DNA from: Erodium maritimum
Lineage: Eukaryota > Streptophyta > Magnoliopsida > Geraniales > Geraniaceae
Reading direction: 5' to 3'
Assembly: GCA_963921825.1 (NCBI GenBank)
Contig: OY997594.1
Coordinates: 4,903,001 to 4,967,000 of the forward strand
Length of the DNA stretch: 64,000 nucleotides
This document shows, in pieces, positions 11,901-23,370 of this stretch (position 1 is the first letter of the stretch; every line of letters starts with the position of its first letter). The translations under genes and the position numbers were made by a program. The notes below the pieces were generated by a model. The model searched no databases and was not told the DNA's origin. It saw nothing but the letters and a program-made list of their open reading frames with translations.

Positions 11901-14900
11901 TTTTGGATGTAAAATGACGAAAATACCCTAATGTACAAAAATAAGGGTGTTTTGTCATTTCACACCGAAAAGTTGACAGAATTGGGGTAAACTTAAGGGT
12001 AGCTGAGTGAGATTTCTTCTAAGAGAAATACTAATTACTATGTCCAGAAAAATGTATCATGATTAGACATGCACACCATGAAACTCTAAACGGTTATTTC
12101 TTGCATCTACCATAAATGCTTTCTAAAACTTAGAGCTTAGACCGACAAACACGACAGATATACAGTACAGTTTAAGGGCCATCTCACCTGAATCATGCCA
12201 GGATGATCCCTGACATTATTCCCGGGCCACGGAGTCCCATCTTGCATGGTCCAGCCATCCTCAGGTACCTTTTGCGCTGTGGCAACCAATGCATTGATTC
12301 TAACTTTAAATTCCTCATATTCTCTCTGCACCAGAAAAGAAGAGACAATTCAAGACACACAATACATGACAACACCTAGTAGCCAAGTTCTTATCGAAGT
12401 TTTAAGTACCTTCATGGCACGCCTTTCCCTGACAAATGTCGGATGGACCTTATTTTTCAGGTAATCAATCTTCTGAGAAAAATACCATTCTGGAGCACGG
12501 GGTTCGATATTGAACTTCTTAGCGAACGGGACCCATTTCCTGGCAAACTCAGATGTCTCGGACAGTGCTTCGAAAGTAAGCATAGCAGCACCATCGTCCG
12601 AAACATAGCACGCAACTTTATCAACGGGATAATCAACAGCGAGTATAGAAAGAACGGTGTTTGCAGTGATGAGGGGAGGTTCTTTCGAAGGATCCACCGT
12701 ACTCACAAAGACATCTATATCTGCCAACTCAGATTCCTTCCCCTCCTTTTCGTACCTCAGAGATAGACGATCAAGATATGTTTCGCGTTCTATAGGGTAC
12801 CATTTTGGGAACTGATCGAGAATCCATGAAACAGCAAACCATATCTCACATATAACAGATGTCAGCCACAAGGGATATGCGTCTTTAACTGGATGGAGAA
12901 GTCTGTAATGGAAAAAGAAGCCTATAACCACAAGACGAAGTATTATTACTAATCTGTATGGGTTTATCTTGCTTGATGGAATTGGTATCTTCCTCGAAAG
13001 TGGCTGCCTTCCTTCATCCATCCTGATAAAAGTATATGAACAATGCTCATAAGTAGCCTTCAGAAACCAAAACTTGATGAGTCACTGAAAAAGTTAAGAT
13101 AAAACCACCCAAATACCATAAAGGGATAATAGCAAAATAGTACCCCTGAGGTATTCACTTTTTGCAACTTGCAGCCCTCTTCTTTGGTAAATGTAAAAAA
13201 GCGCCTTGAACTTGTCTTTTCTTTGCACTTTGAATAAATTTGTATCAAAACAACAATATTGCCCTTTAAATTTTAAAAACAGTAATTAAAGAACAAGAAA
13301 TCCAAAATTTCATATCCTTTCAACTTCTTACTCTTTGTACAAGTACAAAGAGGAAGAAATTTAAGAGGTATGAAAATTTGGATTTTTTTGTTTTTTAATT
13401 ATTATTTTTTAAATGTAAATTGTAAGTTCAGGGTACTTTGTTTGCAATTACCAAAGAAGAGGGGCCACGAGTTGCAAAAATGAATACCCCAGGGTACCTT
13501 TTCTTTGCAACTATCCCTACCATAAACAAGAAAAAAGTGATGAGTCTCACATGGGCAAATTAGCATCATCAAGTTCATCATCTGCTCCGTCATGCTTAAC
13601 CACTTGAAGTTTGTCACTCTGCCTTTTTTTCCACTCTTCTATGCGGTCCTTCCATGCAACGCTCCCATACCCATATACTGCTAAGTCTTTCTTAGGTACC
13701 ATTGGTCTGGGTTGCACTACAAAAGTAAATAGTCCAAATTAGTAATAGTGTAATACCGAACAAAACAAAATGGAAATAGGGAATGCAGAATAGCTTACAA
13801 GGTATAGACGTATCAGGGTAAGGCATTGGATGAATTCGGTTTGCATAATCCATATATGGGGGTACTATAAGAGCATGAGAATCAGAAGAAATCTCAGCAT
13901 CCTAAAACAACGCAAGTATCATTATTATGTAGTGTCCATTATATAGAATAAAGTACACAATCTAAGATTGCTAAGTAATTCACCTCTTCGCCGTAAGTTA
14001 ATAAAGGGACTTGAGACTTAAGGGGAGAAGAGTCCACTTCAGAGTTCGAGGGGATTCCGGATGCATAACCACGTGAAGAGAGCATCGCCTCTGTAAGTTG
14101 ATGCGGCGCCATAGCATCGTGGTAGCCATAATCAAACTCGTTCTCCAAATCATCAATGTTGTCCTCATCATCGTCACCTTCAACGCGAGGACTACCTGCA
14201 ATTTGCATCAAGAGTTTCAATTCGGACTACTGAAGAGTAAGATTTACATGTTTTACGTAAGAGATACTAAGCAATCAGACCTTTAATACGCACATATCTG
14301 GTTTTACATTGGGGGCAAGCTTGATTTCCCTCTCGCCTTTCATACTCATAGCAATGCCTGCACACGGGAAAAGCACATTCGTTGCAAGCAACAAAGAGCT
14401 CTCCATCTACTGTGAGTTCGACTTCATCACCACAAATCTGACATACTTGCCCACTCAGTTCTCTTAAAGACTTGATCTGAAAAGAGCAAGAACATTTTTT
14501 TAGCATAACAGCAGTATTAGCAAAACCTGATGTTCATGACCACTGTATATGCTGAGTGTTGTGAATATATCACTTTCCAGCTTATATTATAGCCAGATAA
14601 TGAATGAAAACACGAAGAACTAATCACTACTTGTTCTCAAACATGATTACCACTACACACAGATGTCAATTAGTAAAAATTAAATTTACTGATATTTACT
14701 TTCCTCTTCTCCACTGCTTAGTTTCTTTCTCTATAACTTACATGGTTCTCATAAAGGCAAAAAATAGAATACGTTTCATAAGCTAAATTAACAAACGCAA
14801 CAAATATCCCCCGCAAAATTTAACGTTCACAGCAGCTCCAACTACTGCAACAAAAACATGTAAATTCCGGTAAAATCAAACAAAGAACAACACAAAATGC

Positions 14901-15474
14901 ACCTGTGACTTACAATTACGAGTCAAGCTTTTTTTTCCAGATGAAAAACAAATAAAACTGAGCTCATGTAACTCAAAAATGCAGAAAATTATCTAGCCAT
15001 GCTTAAGAATCATGAAAGAAAAGAATGAAGGCATGTGCATCTGAACAGGAACCCATCTCAAATCAGTCCTTAAAATAATTGAAGTTCCAAAGGATTTTAT
15101 CTATAATACATTAAAAAATGCTCTGACAAACAACATGCCTAAATATTCATCAAATCATCAAGAAGAAGAAAAAAAACGCATGCAGCCATCAAAACATTTC
15201 CAATAAACCCTAAACGGCTGATCATCCGAGAAAATTCTGGATTAAGAAACAACAAATCGGCAAATGGGTATCCTGGAAACCTGCAAAAACAGTCTAAAAA
15301 CCCTAATTTTATGACGATTGTGACACAACCAGGAGGGAAAATCAACTAAAACGCAAATGGGCATCATGATATCGAGTTTTGGAAGACGCATACTCTGGAA
15401 GTCTCGTCCGCATTGATGAGAATGAACTCGTTCCTGTTGTGAGAGCCAGCAACGAGTCGACCCCCAGTATTCAT
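8992..15474 (-). CDS. CESA: Cellulose synthase catalytic subunit, CESA6-like clade
   Basis: The thirteen coding exons are 15474-15394, 14476-14281, 14195-13984, 13901-13799, 13716-13551, 13022-12410, 12325-12188, 11465-11340, 11251-11039, 10950-10677, 10601-10405, 10009-9659 and 9573-8992. All have GT-AG junctions and together give 3252 nt, or 1083 residues, the normal CESA6 length. The N-terminus [17 protein letters not shown] is typical of the clade. A RING-type zinc finger ([15 protein letters not shown] to CPQC) spans about residues 39-88. Catalytic motifs in order are DDG near 395, DCD at 562-564, TED at 782-784 and QVLRW at 822-826. Two membrane helices precede the catalytic loop (about 274-325) and a C-terminal group follows it. 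It polymerises UDP-glucose into beta-1,4-glucan in plasma-membrane rosettes. The [13 protein letters not shown] and HPVKDAY motifs place it with CESA2/5/6/9, the primary-wall type. It ends GLDCD where the family usually has GLDCL or similar. Confidence 0.97.
10057..10364. mobile_element. Divergent Mutator-type MITE in CESA intron 11
   Basis: The left arm contains GTAAAAGTACCCTGTATTAT and CTTTTTGCAGATAAG; the right arm reversed contains GGCAAAATAGTATCTTGTAC and CTTTTGCAGGTTGGTACCC, so the two pair across the element. Flanks TAACATAAA (10048-10056) and CAACATAAA (10365-10373) match at 8 of 9. The element makes up about 308 of the 395 bases of this intron and starts only about 47 bases from the exon 12 acceptor, so the branch point may lie inside or beside it. 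Confidence 0.7.
11773..12020. mobile_element. MITE in CESA intron 7
   Basis: The left end reads GATAATCTCATTCAGCTACC and the right end reversed AGAAATCTCACTCAGCTACC, an inverted pair. The interior also pairs (TTTACCCC against GGGGTAAA; GACAACTTTTGGATGTAAAATG against a reversed relative). The flanks are AAGAAAA-like on both sides but match only imperfectly (7 of 9 at best), so the element is older or its exact ends are off by a base or two. It is a different family from the elements in introns 5 and 11. Confidence 0.6.
13123..13517. mobile_element. Mutator-type MITE in CESA intron 5, exact 9-bp duplication
   Basis: The element starts GGGATAATAGCAAAATAGTA and ends, reversed, GGGATAGTTGCAAAGAAAAG. 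The flank TACCATAAA is repeated exactly at 13114-13122 and 13518-13526. Internal arms (CCTTGAACTTGTCTTTTCTTTGC on the left) mirror the right side. It is the sister of the element at 5472-5798 in the ALBA gene. It occupies about 395 of the 528 bases of intron 5 and reaches to within 33 bases of the exon 5 donor. Confidence 0.88.
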
Positions 15475-16440
15475 GACTGATTTGACTGTTCCAAGCGGCA
15501 AATCTAGAAACCCACCACCCTAATCAATCACCGTTCACCGATCGTCTTCGTCTCCGAGTCTTTTTCTCACACACACCCAAACCCCTAATTTTTAGGTGTT
15601 ACAGAACTGACCACTCAGTCCTCGGACCACAAATAGAAGAAGATGAAACTGATAAAAATGGGACCTTTATTAATTATTAAAACAGAAAAGGGTGGAGAAA
15701 AGTAGGGATGGCAAAGGGTGGGTGTGGATATTGATTCATTGACAAGCCAAGTCTGGTCTGGTCCAGCTAGCAAGTCCCACTTCCCAGTTCTACCGATCGA
15801 ACAATCAATGGGAGGAAATGGGTACGTGTCGAGACCCAATGCTGACGCGTAACGGAGAAGATTGAGATGAGATAGTGAATCTGTGAGAAAAATTGCAGAG
15901 GCTAGGGGAAGAAGAAGAGGAGGAAATGGTAGGGCCCAGAGACCATGAAAATGGTCACAAAAAAGCTCTGTTTTTTTCACTGGGAAATAAGAAATTCAAC
16001 TTTTGGATTGAGCCCAGAAAGTGATGGAAAAGATTCTGGATTATTTAGGTGGGTTTATTCGATTCAATTCAATAAAATAAAAAAAGGGTTTTGTTCTGTC
16101 CGATGTGTGTGTATATGTGGTTTAAGTGTTTTTGTTTGTGTTTGGTGAGCGAGAAATTGAAAAGGAAAGTGGGAGGAGAGAGAAAATAAAACGCGTAGCG
16201 TCCATCTGATTCTGATCTGAGTAAGTCTGTGAATTTTTGTTGTTTTGCATCGAGCGGATTGAGATACGGAGAGAGAGTGATGGTGAAGAGAATGGGAGAG
16301 AGACATAATCTACGGCGCGTGAGCAGATCCTACTTCACAGCTTTTCTCTCTCTCTCTGATATTCAATGCTCTCTGAGCTGTTTGGTGGTTTTCTTCGTTC
16401 TGTTCCGCACTCGATTCTGGGTTGACCATTAAGTCCAATT
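15475..16440 (-). promoter_or_regulatory. CESA 5' leader and upstream region
   Basis: Directly upstream of the ATG at 15474 the minus strand reads a purine-rich leader to about 15610 with no open frame. Further up are TTAATAAAGG-like A/T boxes at about 15660-15680 and GA/CT runs (CTCTCTCTCTCTC near 16348-16360, GAGAGAGAG-like near 16265 and 16172-16187). GA/CT tracts are frequent near plant transcription starts. No single TATA box can be chosen with confidence. Confidence 0.45.
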
Positions 16441-16893
16441 CATTGCTATGCATAACCCCGGTTGGACCGGTTAATCGGTCGGGTCGGTCCGACCCTGATA
16501 AATTAGATTGAGTCCGGAAAAATAATTATTCAGTCTGGTTTGGGGTCAGTGGTTATCTTTTTTTTCAAACGATAAACAGAAACGTGCATTATTGTAAATC
16601 AGGGATTACAAAGTAAGGCCAAAAGTTTTAGGTTTCAAAATATTGTTTAAGCCTCATGTAGGCAGCCAAGTTTTCATGGACTTGTAGAAATAGTCTACTT
16701 TCAGCGTAGACACAAACTAAGGACGACATCTTACCATATTTTCAAACTTATTCAAACTAAAACTAGAAACCCAAACTAAAAACGAGGAAGCAATAAAACT
16801 AGTAAAACTTGGTGCGCTGCTCTTCTTGTTGTTGCGAGACATCCCATCACTGGTCGTCTCGAGTCTCGGAGGATAGGCATCCCAGCAAGACGC
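16441..16893. other. Spacer with no recognisable gene
   Basis: The GC-richer start (CCGGTTGGACCGGTTAATCGGTCGG-like words near 16457-16490) resembles the subterminal motifs of the hAT at 2231 and may be a fragment of such an element. The remainder is AT-rich. Short open frames on the minus strand show no domain. Confidence 0.35.
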
Positions 16894-17075
16894 TTGTTGA
16901 AATACAAAGAAATGTCTGGCATTTTGGAGAGAAGCAATAACCATAATTGTCTATCTCCACAACGAACCTCAACCAAAAACGTCAAGACGATGACCCCGTA
17001 TAAAGCTTGGTACAAAAAGAAGCCAGTAATTCACCATATGAAGGTTTTTGGATGCCTAGCACATATAAAGGTAGC
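16894..17075 (+). mobile_element. Copia integrase fossil fragment
   Basis: A short plus-strand run contains TMTPYKAWYKKKP and MKVFGCLAHIKV, the C-terminal integrase signature of Ty1/Copia polyproteins. Nothing else of the element (LTRs, RT, RNase H) is present beside it. It is an isolated, broken remnant of some age. The word CATATGAAGGTTTTTGGATG recurs at about 17036 and 17096, so the fragment's end was locally duplicated before the minisatellite that follows. Confidence 0.7.
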
Positions 17076-17109
17076 AACACAGTTAAAGGTAGCCCATATG
17101 AAGGTTTTT

Positions 17110-17450
17110 GGATGTCTGCGTACCATTGCTTTTACTTGCTTCTGGGTCTGCGTATCTTTTTTTTGCCTTTGGGTCTGCGTACTCTTGCTTTGCCTCTGGG
17201 TCTGTGTGCCCTTGCTTATCTTTCGGGTCTGTGTACTCTTGCTTGTCTTCTGGGTCTGCATGCCCTCTCTTTCTTTCAGGGTCTGTGTACCCTTTCATTG
17301 CCTTTGGGTCTGCGTGCCCTCTCTTATCTGTGGTTGGTCTTCCCCGATGTGGGACTATTGGGTCGGTGTACCCTTTCTTTGACTCTAGGTCTGCGTATCC
17401 TTACTTGGCTCCTGGGTCTGTGTACCATTACTTTGGTCCTTTGCAAGCTT
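17110..17450. repeat. Minisatellite of about 30-bp degenerate units
   Basis: Ten or more units of about 30 bp carry the core GGGTCTG(T/C)GTA(C/T)CC followed by a T-rich CTTGCTT or CTTTCTT stretch. Because the unit is a multiple of three and lacks stops, several frames on both strands stay open for 70 to 160 codons; one frame repeats a 10-residue pattern like GSVYPCLSFG. I take these as by-products of the repeat and not as genes. The array is interrupted near 17330-17360 by unrelated sequence. Confidence 0.8.
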
Positions 17451-17479
17451 TAGAAAGTTTGCGTTTGTTTGTGTAATAT

Positions 17480-18409
17480 TTTCTTCCTTAGAAGAGGTAA
17501 ATTTAAATATGTTTTCGTAGATAAAAAAACAAACTATCCCCTCTCAAAAAAAAAAAAAAAACTAAAGATCTTTTTTCTGGTAAAACAAGTAACCTTTTAT
17601 TTATAGAGATTCTTAAAATTCAAAGGTTGTCAATAGGGTGTAAATATCGTTTTCCCTATACTGTACTCTATCTTATCTTCTTATCCCCGGCCCTATTAGT
17701 GGTTTGATTATAGTTCCAAAATTCCAAATTAAGAGAAGATATCGTACCCCTCTTTAGTATCTGAATCTGATAATGGTAAAATACCATTTGATTTTTTTAA
17801 AAAAAAAAACTGTAAACTCTGGTAACCAACATTTTTTTAATAATATTGTCTCGACCCATTAAAATATTGAAATATTTTTGTTGTGTATACGAACAGGGAA
17901 AGTGACAGAAACATGTGACAATGAGAATTTTGCAGGTGAACAAAATATTTGGTCCTGTTGTTTTATTCTGAACTTAAATATTATAAAAAAAAATTTAAAC
18001 ACTCCTTCCAAAAAATGTATATTAAATGATAATATATAAGATTCTTTATTTCAGTTTGATAAACAAATATCAGATTCTCTCCATGGTCAAAGTAGCCCAT
18101 CCTAAAACCATATACAAGTAGAAGGACCCTTTTCACATGACATGTATGGCTTGGGAAGCACAACATAATTATAGCCAACCCTAATTAATTATGATGATCA
18201 CACCTAACTTTTAGGCGCCAAAGTGTGCTCTTGCAACTCTCAATCTTATTGGGCTATGGCTACTTTACAGGTGCCAGACTTTTGGATTAGTTTGGTGAAA
18301 AGTTTGGTAACAAATGATTTATAGTTTTATAATAGTTAGTTTTGTAGGGTAATGACTAATGACTCACAATTTTGATGAATTATTTTTATCATGATAAATA
18401 GTATGTATC
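17480..18409. other. AT-rich spacer, no gene seen
   Basis: It contains homopolymer runs (A-run near 17548-17561 and 17800-17810) and no coding-like frame. The right end is the target of the Copia insertion at 18415. I see no other element ends. Confidence 0.5.
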
Positions 18410-18414
18410 AGAAT

Positions 18415-18554
18415 TGATAACAATTGTAGAATTGTGTTGAAATTGATGATTGATACATACAATGTACATGAGTATATATAGCGGTAGGGTTTCCTAAACC
18501 CGATGCTAACCCTAACGAGCCATATGGGTTGGGCCTATACAACGTATTCTAACA
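18415..18554 (-). repeat. 3' LTR of the Copia element at 18415-23356
   Basis: The 140-bp direct repeat begins TGATAACAATTG and ends TATTCTAACA on the plus strand. It is read on the minus strand as the 3' LTR because the polypurine tract adjoins it at about 18555-18563. Confidence 0.95.
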
Positions 18555-21500
18555 CCCCCCCTCAAACTCAAGATGGTGGTAATGAACCCAAATTGAGTTT
18601 GTCAACTAAAGGTTTGAACTTCCCTGGGATTAAGGCCTTGGTGAAGATATCTGCAATTTGATCGCCACAGGAGACAGATCGGAGAGCGAGGGTGCCCTGA
18701 TTGAGATGTTGTCGGACAAGGTGACAATCAATCTCAATATGCTTGGTGCGTTCATGGAAGACATCATTATGAGCAATCTGAATAGCACTCTGATTGTCAC
18801 AATGAATGGTAGTGGCGGACTTGTGAACAACACCCATGTCATTTAGTAACCAACGAAGCCATATGAGTTCGGAAGTAGTATCAGCAAGGGCTCGATACTC
18901 AGCTTCCGTGCTGGAGCGGGCAATGGTTGTCTGTTTCTTACTTCTCCAAGAAATCAGAGAGTTACCAAGGAAGAAACAGTAACCTGTGGTAGATCGTCGG
19001 TCTGTGGGATCGCCTGCCCAATCTGCATCTGAGTAGGCCTGTAGGACTAAAGGTGATCCATAAGAGAAATGTAGTCCTTGTGATAAGGTGCCTCGAACAT
19101 AGCGCAAGATCCGGAGAACGGCCTCATAGTGAGTAGTGCGAGGTGCGCACATGAACTGACTGACGATGTGGACAGCATATGCAATGTCAGGCCTGGTAAC
19201 AGTGAGGTATACCAACCCTCCAACTAATCGGCGATATAAGGTGGGATTCTCGAGGACTTTACCATCTGATGGAAGGTACTTGACATTCGCTTCAATGGGA
19301 GTGGAAGCGATCTTGCTATCGGTTATTCCCCCCTTGGAGATGAGCTCGGCTGCATACTTGGCCTGTGACAAATGATAACCAGATGACAGAGAGGAAATCT
19401 CCAAACCAAGAAAGTAAGAGAGATGACCCAAATCCTTCATCTCGAATTGTTCGCTTAGTTGATGCTTGAGATCCACTATCCCGACAGCATCATCACCAGT
19501 AATGATCATATCATCTACATATAGAAGTAAGAGAGTATGTCCCCGAGAGGTCTGACGAACAAACAGTGAGTTGTCGTGCGGACTGGAGACGAAACCAAAG
19601 ACTGCCATCGCACCACTGAACTTGGAGTACCATGCTCGCGGAGCCTGCTTGAGGCCATAAATGGATTTGCGCAAACGACAAACCATGTGTGGAGGGTGAT
19701 CATAGCCTGGTGGGGGCTTCATGTAAACCTCCTCTGTAAGATCTCCATTGAGAAAAGCATTCTTCACGTCCATCTGGAAAACGTCCCACTGTCGACCAGC
19801 AGCAACGGCAAGAATGGTGCGAACAGAAGTGAGTCTCGCAACAGGAGCAAATGTCTCCTCATAATCAACCCCATGTTCCTGGGTAAATCCACGAGCCACA
19901 ATACGTGCCTTGTAGCGCTCGATAGAACCATCTGCCTTGGTCTTCACCTTGTATACCCATCTAGAACCAACCACATGTTTGTCCCGAGGCAAGGGGACCA
20001 GATCCCATGTATGAGTCTTTACCATAGCCTGTAGTTCCTCAGTCATTGCTTGCTGCCATAGGGGGTTAGTGCAAGCCTCCCGATAGGTGTCAGGCTCATA
20101 TACAGAGGACACTATGGAAGCGACACGAGATGGGAGTGTTACCTCAAAGTCCTGGAGGTGAGATGGGAGTTGCCGATGACGCTGTGGTCGAGTCGGTAGC
20201 ACAGGATCTTCTAGCACGGGATCCTCTGGCGGAACGTGGTCCATGGTAGGAGGTAGAGATGTCGGAGCACCTGCAGGAGTCAGCTCAATGGGAGAACCCT
20301 CATCATCATCAGAAAACAGATCAATATCGGGATTAGCGAAGAAAGGAGTAGACTCGGGAATGTGAAAAGAAGACATGGAAGAAAACATCTTATGTTCCCA
20401 GAATGTGACATGGCGAGATATGCGGAGACGTTTGGAAACAGGGTCCCAACATCTGTACCCTTTGTGTTCGATCCCATACCCAATAAAACAACAAAGACGA
20501 GAACGAGGTTCAAGTTTAGTACGTTCATGAGGTTGGAGATGAACAAAACAGACACACCCAAAGACACGAAGAAGATCATAGACTGGAGGACGACCATATA
20601 AGCACTCGTAAGGAGTTTTGTTACCTATGACCGGGGATGGAACTCTGTTGATGGTGTAAACGGCAGTGAGAGCAGCCTCCCCCCAGAATCGTTCAGGACA
20701 GGCAGCCGCAATGGTGAGAGCACGGACCGTATTTAGAATATGACGGTGTTTCCGTTCTGCCCGACCATTTTGTTGCGATGTGCCAGGACAGGAGCGTTGA
20801 ACGATAGTACCGGTGGAAGCAAGTTGTGCAAGGAAGGATGACTCTTTAAATTCCATGCCGTTATCCATACGCAGTGTTTTGATAACCTTTGAAAATTGTG
20901 TGCGAACCATTGCAGAAAACTCAGAATAAATTTTGTTGAAGTCAGATTTATGATGCATGAGATAAATCCAAGTAAAACGTGTATGATCATCAACAAATAT
21001 AACAAACCACCGAGACCCCCCCATGGTCGGAACAGGTGATGCTCCCCACAAGTCAGAATGAACAAGATCAAAAGGTGCAGAGGAAATAGTATTATTAAGA
21101 GAAAACGGCAGTTTATGATGTTTAGCAAGCTGACAAGACACACAATCACCAAAAGTATGCGAAACTGACCCTAACAAACCACTTGAAATAAGACTACGCA
21201 AACGAGAGGAAGACGGATGACCTAGGCGAGAGTGCCATAGATCAGCGGAGACGACAGCGCCACAAGCAGATGAGGATGATGATGATGGTGAGGGAACCAC
21301 CAGGGAGGTGAGTTCAAACAGGCGACCAACTTTACGTCCTGTCCCATGGATTCGTCCCGTCAGTGGATCCTGCACAAGAACAGAAGAAGTACGACCAGAA
21401 AAGTTAACGTCAAAACCCAAATCACACAATTGACCAACTGATACAAGGTTCAGTGATAAATTCGGAACAAGCAAGGTGTTGGGTAGTGATAACTGGTCTT

Positions 21501-22677
21501 CGGTTGCGGTACCACAGTGTGTGGCAAGCAAAGCGGAATTATCAGCAGTGCGAATAGTCGGAGACTTGTTGACCGGGGTTACACATGTAAGTAATTCCGA
21601 CTGAGGGCTCATATGATTGAAACAAGCAGAATCAAAATACCAAGTGGAAGTGCTACCTGGCGGAGTAGTGGACGAGCTACCTGACGAAGAAGTGTGAGCT
21701 GAAAGGAACGCTCGTATGTCACCCAAGAGAGCAGTCATGTCAGGAGAGTCGGCAGACACATCAGGTGTAGCAGCAACAGTGCCATTGGGCCTATTGGAAG
21801 GCCGATGATCCCCACGGGAGCCACGCCCCCCCTAAAGTTTTGAGAGGGTCTGGAGTTACCCCATCGAGGGGTTTCGGAGGCAAGGAGGTGCCGAGCATGA
21901 GTTCTGCATTCAGTTAAGACATGTCCAGATCTGTTGCAGAACGTACAGTGGGGTTTGGCACTAGGTCCACCAGTAGCGGTAGAGAGAACAACATCAGGAG
22001 ATGGAGACGAAGGTGTTCCTGTACCCTCGAACCTAGTTTCTTCAAAGAGAAGCTCAGCCACCACGGTGTGGAGATCAGGGAATGTTGGCCGATGAAAGAG
22101 AGCGCTCCGAACTGCTTCAAATTCAGGACGAAGAGCTGTGAGGAACTGAAATACCTTGAGTTTATTCCAGTAGGTTTGAAAACTCGTCTCCGTTGGTTGA
22201 GCGACACTCATTTGGTCCCAAACATGTTGCATCTGGGAGAGAAAATCTTTGACAGATTGACCTGGAGCTTGCTTCATGCAGTGAAGACGGGTGTAGAGCT
22301 GGTAGTGATGCGAGATGTCAGCAGTGGAGAACAATTGGGCCAGAAAATCCCAAACCTCTTTCGCAGTATGGAAGCGAGCAAAGTGCACTTTAATCGATGG
22401 AGCGCAGGTATTACGAATCCAGGTAATGATCTGGTGATTCTTGCTGTCCCATTGATCAAAGCGGTCATTGAATGCATCTTTGGTCTCGTCTTTTTCCTGG
22501 ACTGGTGCAGTGATATCGCCAGTAACGTAACGCCAGAGGAGTTTGCCTCGCAAAAAACTAGACATCTCTGCAGCCCACAACACATAATTGTTGCCATCAA
22601 AGTAAACGCTAATAGGTTTAGCGATATCGAATTTCTCCATTAGGATTACCTGAAACGAAACACTGAAATAAAGGATT

Positions 22678-22679
<2 letters not shown>

Positions 22680-22725
<46 letters not shown>
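22680..22725 (-). repeat. 46-base homopolymer in the Copia leader
   Basis: An uninterrupted run of T on the plus strand (A in the element's sense) lies between the gag start and the GC-rich leader. It may be an assembly-sensitive tract, and its true length should be treated as uncertain. Confidence 0.9.
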
Positions 22726-22726
<1 letters not shown>

Positions 22727-23216
22727 AACAGAGGTCAACGGCGCGTGTGGTTCACGCGGTCAGCGGCGGCGCGCGTGGCGCGTGGCGCGTGGGCGCGGGC
22801 GAAGAAGTAGGCGCGTGTGGTGCACGCGTCTTCTTCGACGACTCTGATTCGTGTTTTCCGGCGGCGCTCGATTCCGGCGTCGGAGAGGCGGTGTCTTGCG
22901 GTGCGTTTCCGGCGTGGGTCGCGGAACAAGGAGCGGCAGATTGCACGGAACAAGGAGAGGCAGGTGTGGGCGATCGTGGTCGACCGAGGAATCACGCCGG
23001 CAGCTCCGTTTGCGCGAGTTTCCGGCGGCGGCGGGGCTGTGTCTGCGTATCTCCGGCGACGTGGGTCGTGACACGAGGAGAAGCAGAGTGACAGCAGTGA
23101 GGGCAGCAGCGAGGTCGTTCAACGAAGGTGAACGGTTGGTGGCTGCTGTGACGACGTCGGCGGTGACGTCGGCTGAAGCGGAAGCGATAACTAGAGCGAT
23201 AGAGGCTCTGATACCA

Positions 23217-23356
23217 TGATAACAATTGTAGAATTGTGTTGAAATTGATGATTGATACATACAATGTACATGAGTATATATAGCGGTAGGGTTTCCTAAA
23301 CCCGATGCTAACCCTAACGAGCCATATGGGTTGGGCCTATACAACGTATTCTAACA
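23217..23356 (-). repeat. 5' LTR of the Copia element at 18415-23356
   Basis: The 140-bp repeat shows no difference by eye from the copy at 18415-18554. The Met-tRNA primer site adjoins it on the inner side at about 23204-23216. Confidence 0.95.
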
Positions 23357-23370
23357 AGAATGTTGTTTGT

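Larger units (their letters stand above)
18415..23356 (-). mobile_element. Young Ty1/Copia LTR retrotransposon (short LTR)
   Basis: The 4942-bp element is bounded by 140-bp LTRs (TG...CA) and a 5-bp target duplication AGAAT at 18410-18414 and 23357-23361. By eye the LTRs are identical, so the insertion is very recent. On the minus strand the primer site TGGTATCAGAGCC (initiator Met tRNA) follows the 5' LTR, and the polypurine tract GAGGGGGGG precedes the 3' LTR. The gag region is 22640-21735, with a CCHC knuckle (CTFCNRSGHVLTEC). The pol region is 21759-18568, with protease (WYFDSA), integrase (HSRLGHP), reverse transcriptase (YVDDM) and RNase H (ADWAGDP), in Copia order. Gag and pol are in two overlapping frames. 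It looks near whole, with about one break at most. Short LTRs and compact size suit the Ale-type lineages. Confidence 0.96.

Noticed and set aside
17007-17476. Protein-coding gene from long frames of the minisatellite
   Set aside because: Open frames exist in several phases on both strands, which is what a stop-free 30-bp unit produces by chance.
18658-22643. Plus-strand open frames (for example 21921-22643, 240 codons; 19576-20034)
   Set aside because: They lie antisense to the Copia gag and pol frames and have no domain; they are shadows of the coding strand.
22747-23344. GC-rich overlapping open frames on both strands, up to 194 codons
   Set aside because: They fall in the untranslated leader of the young Copia element between LTR and gag; high GC lowers stop frequency and no domain is visible.
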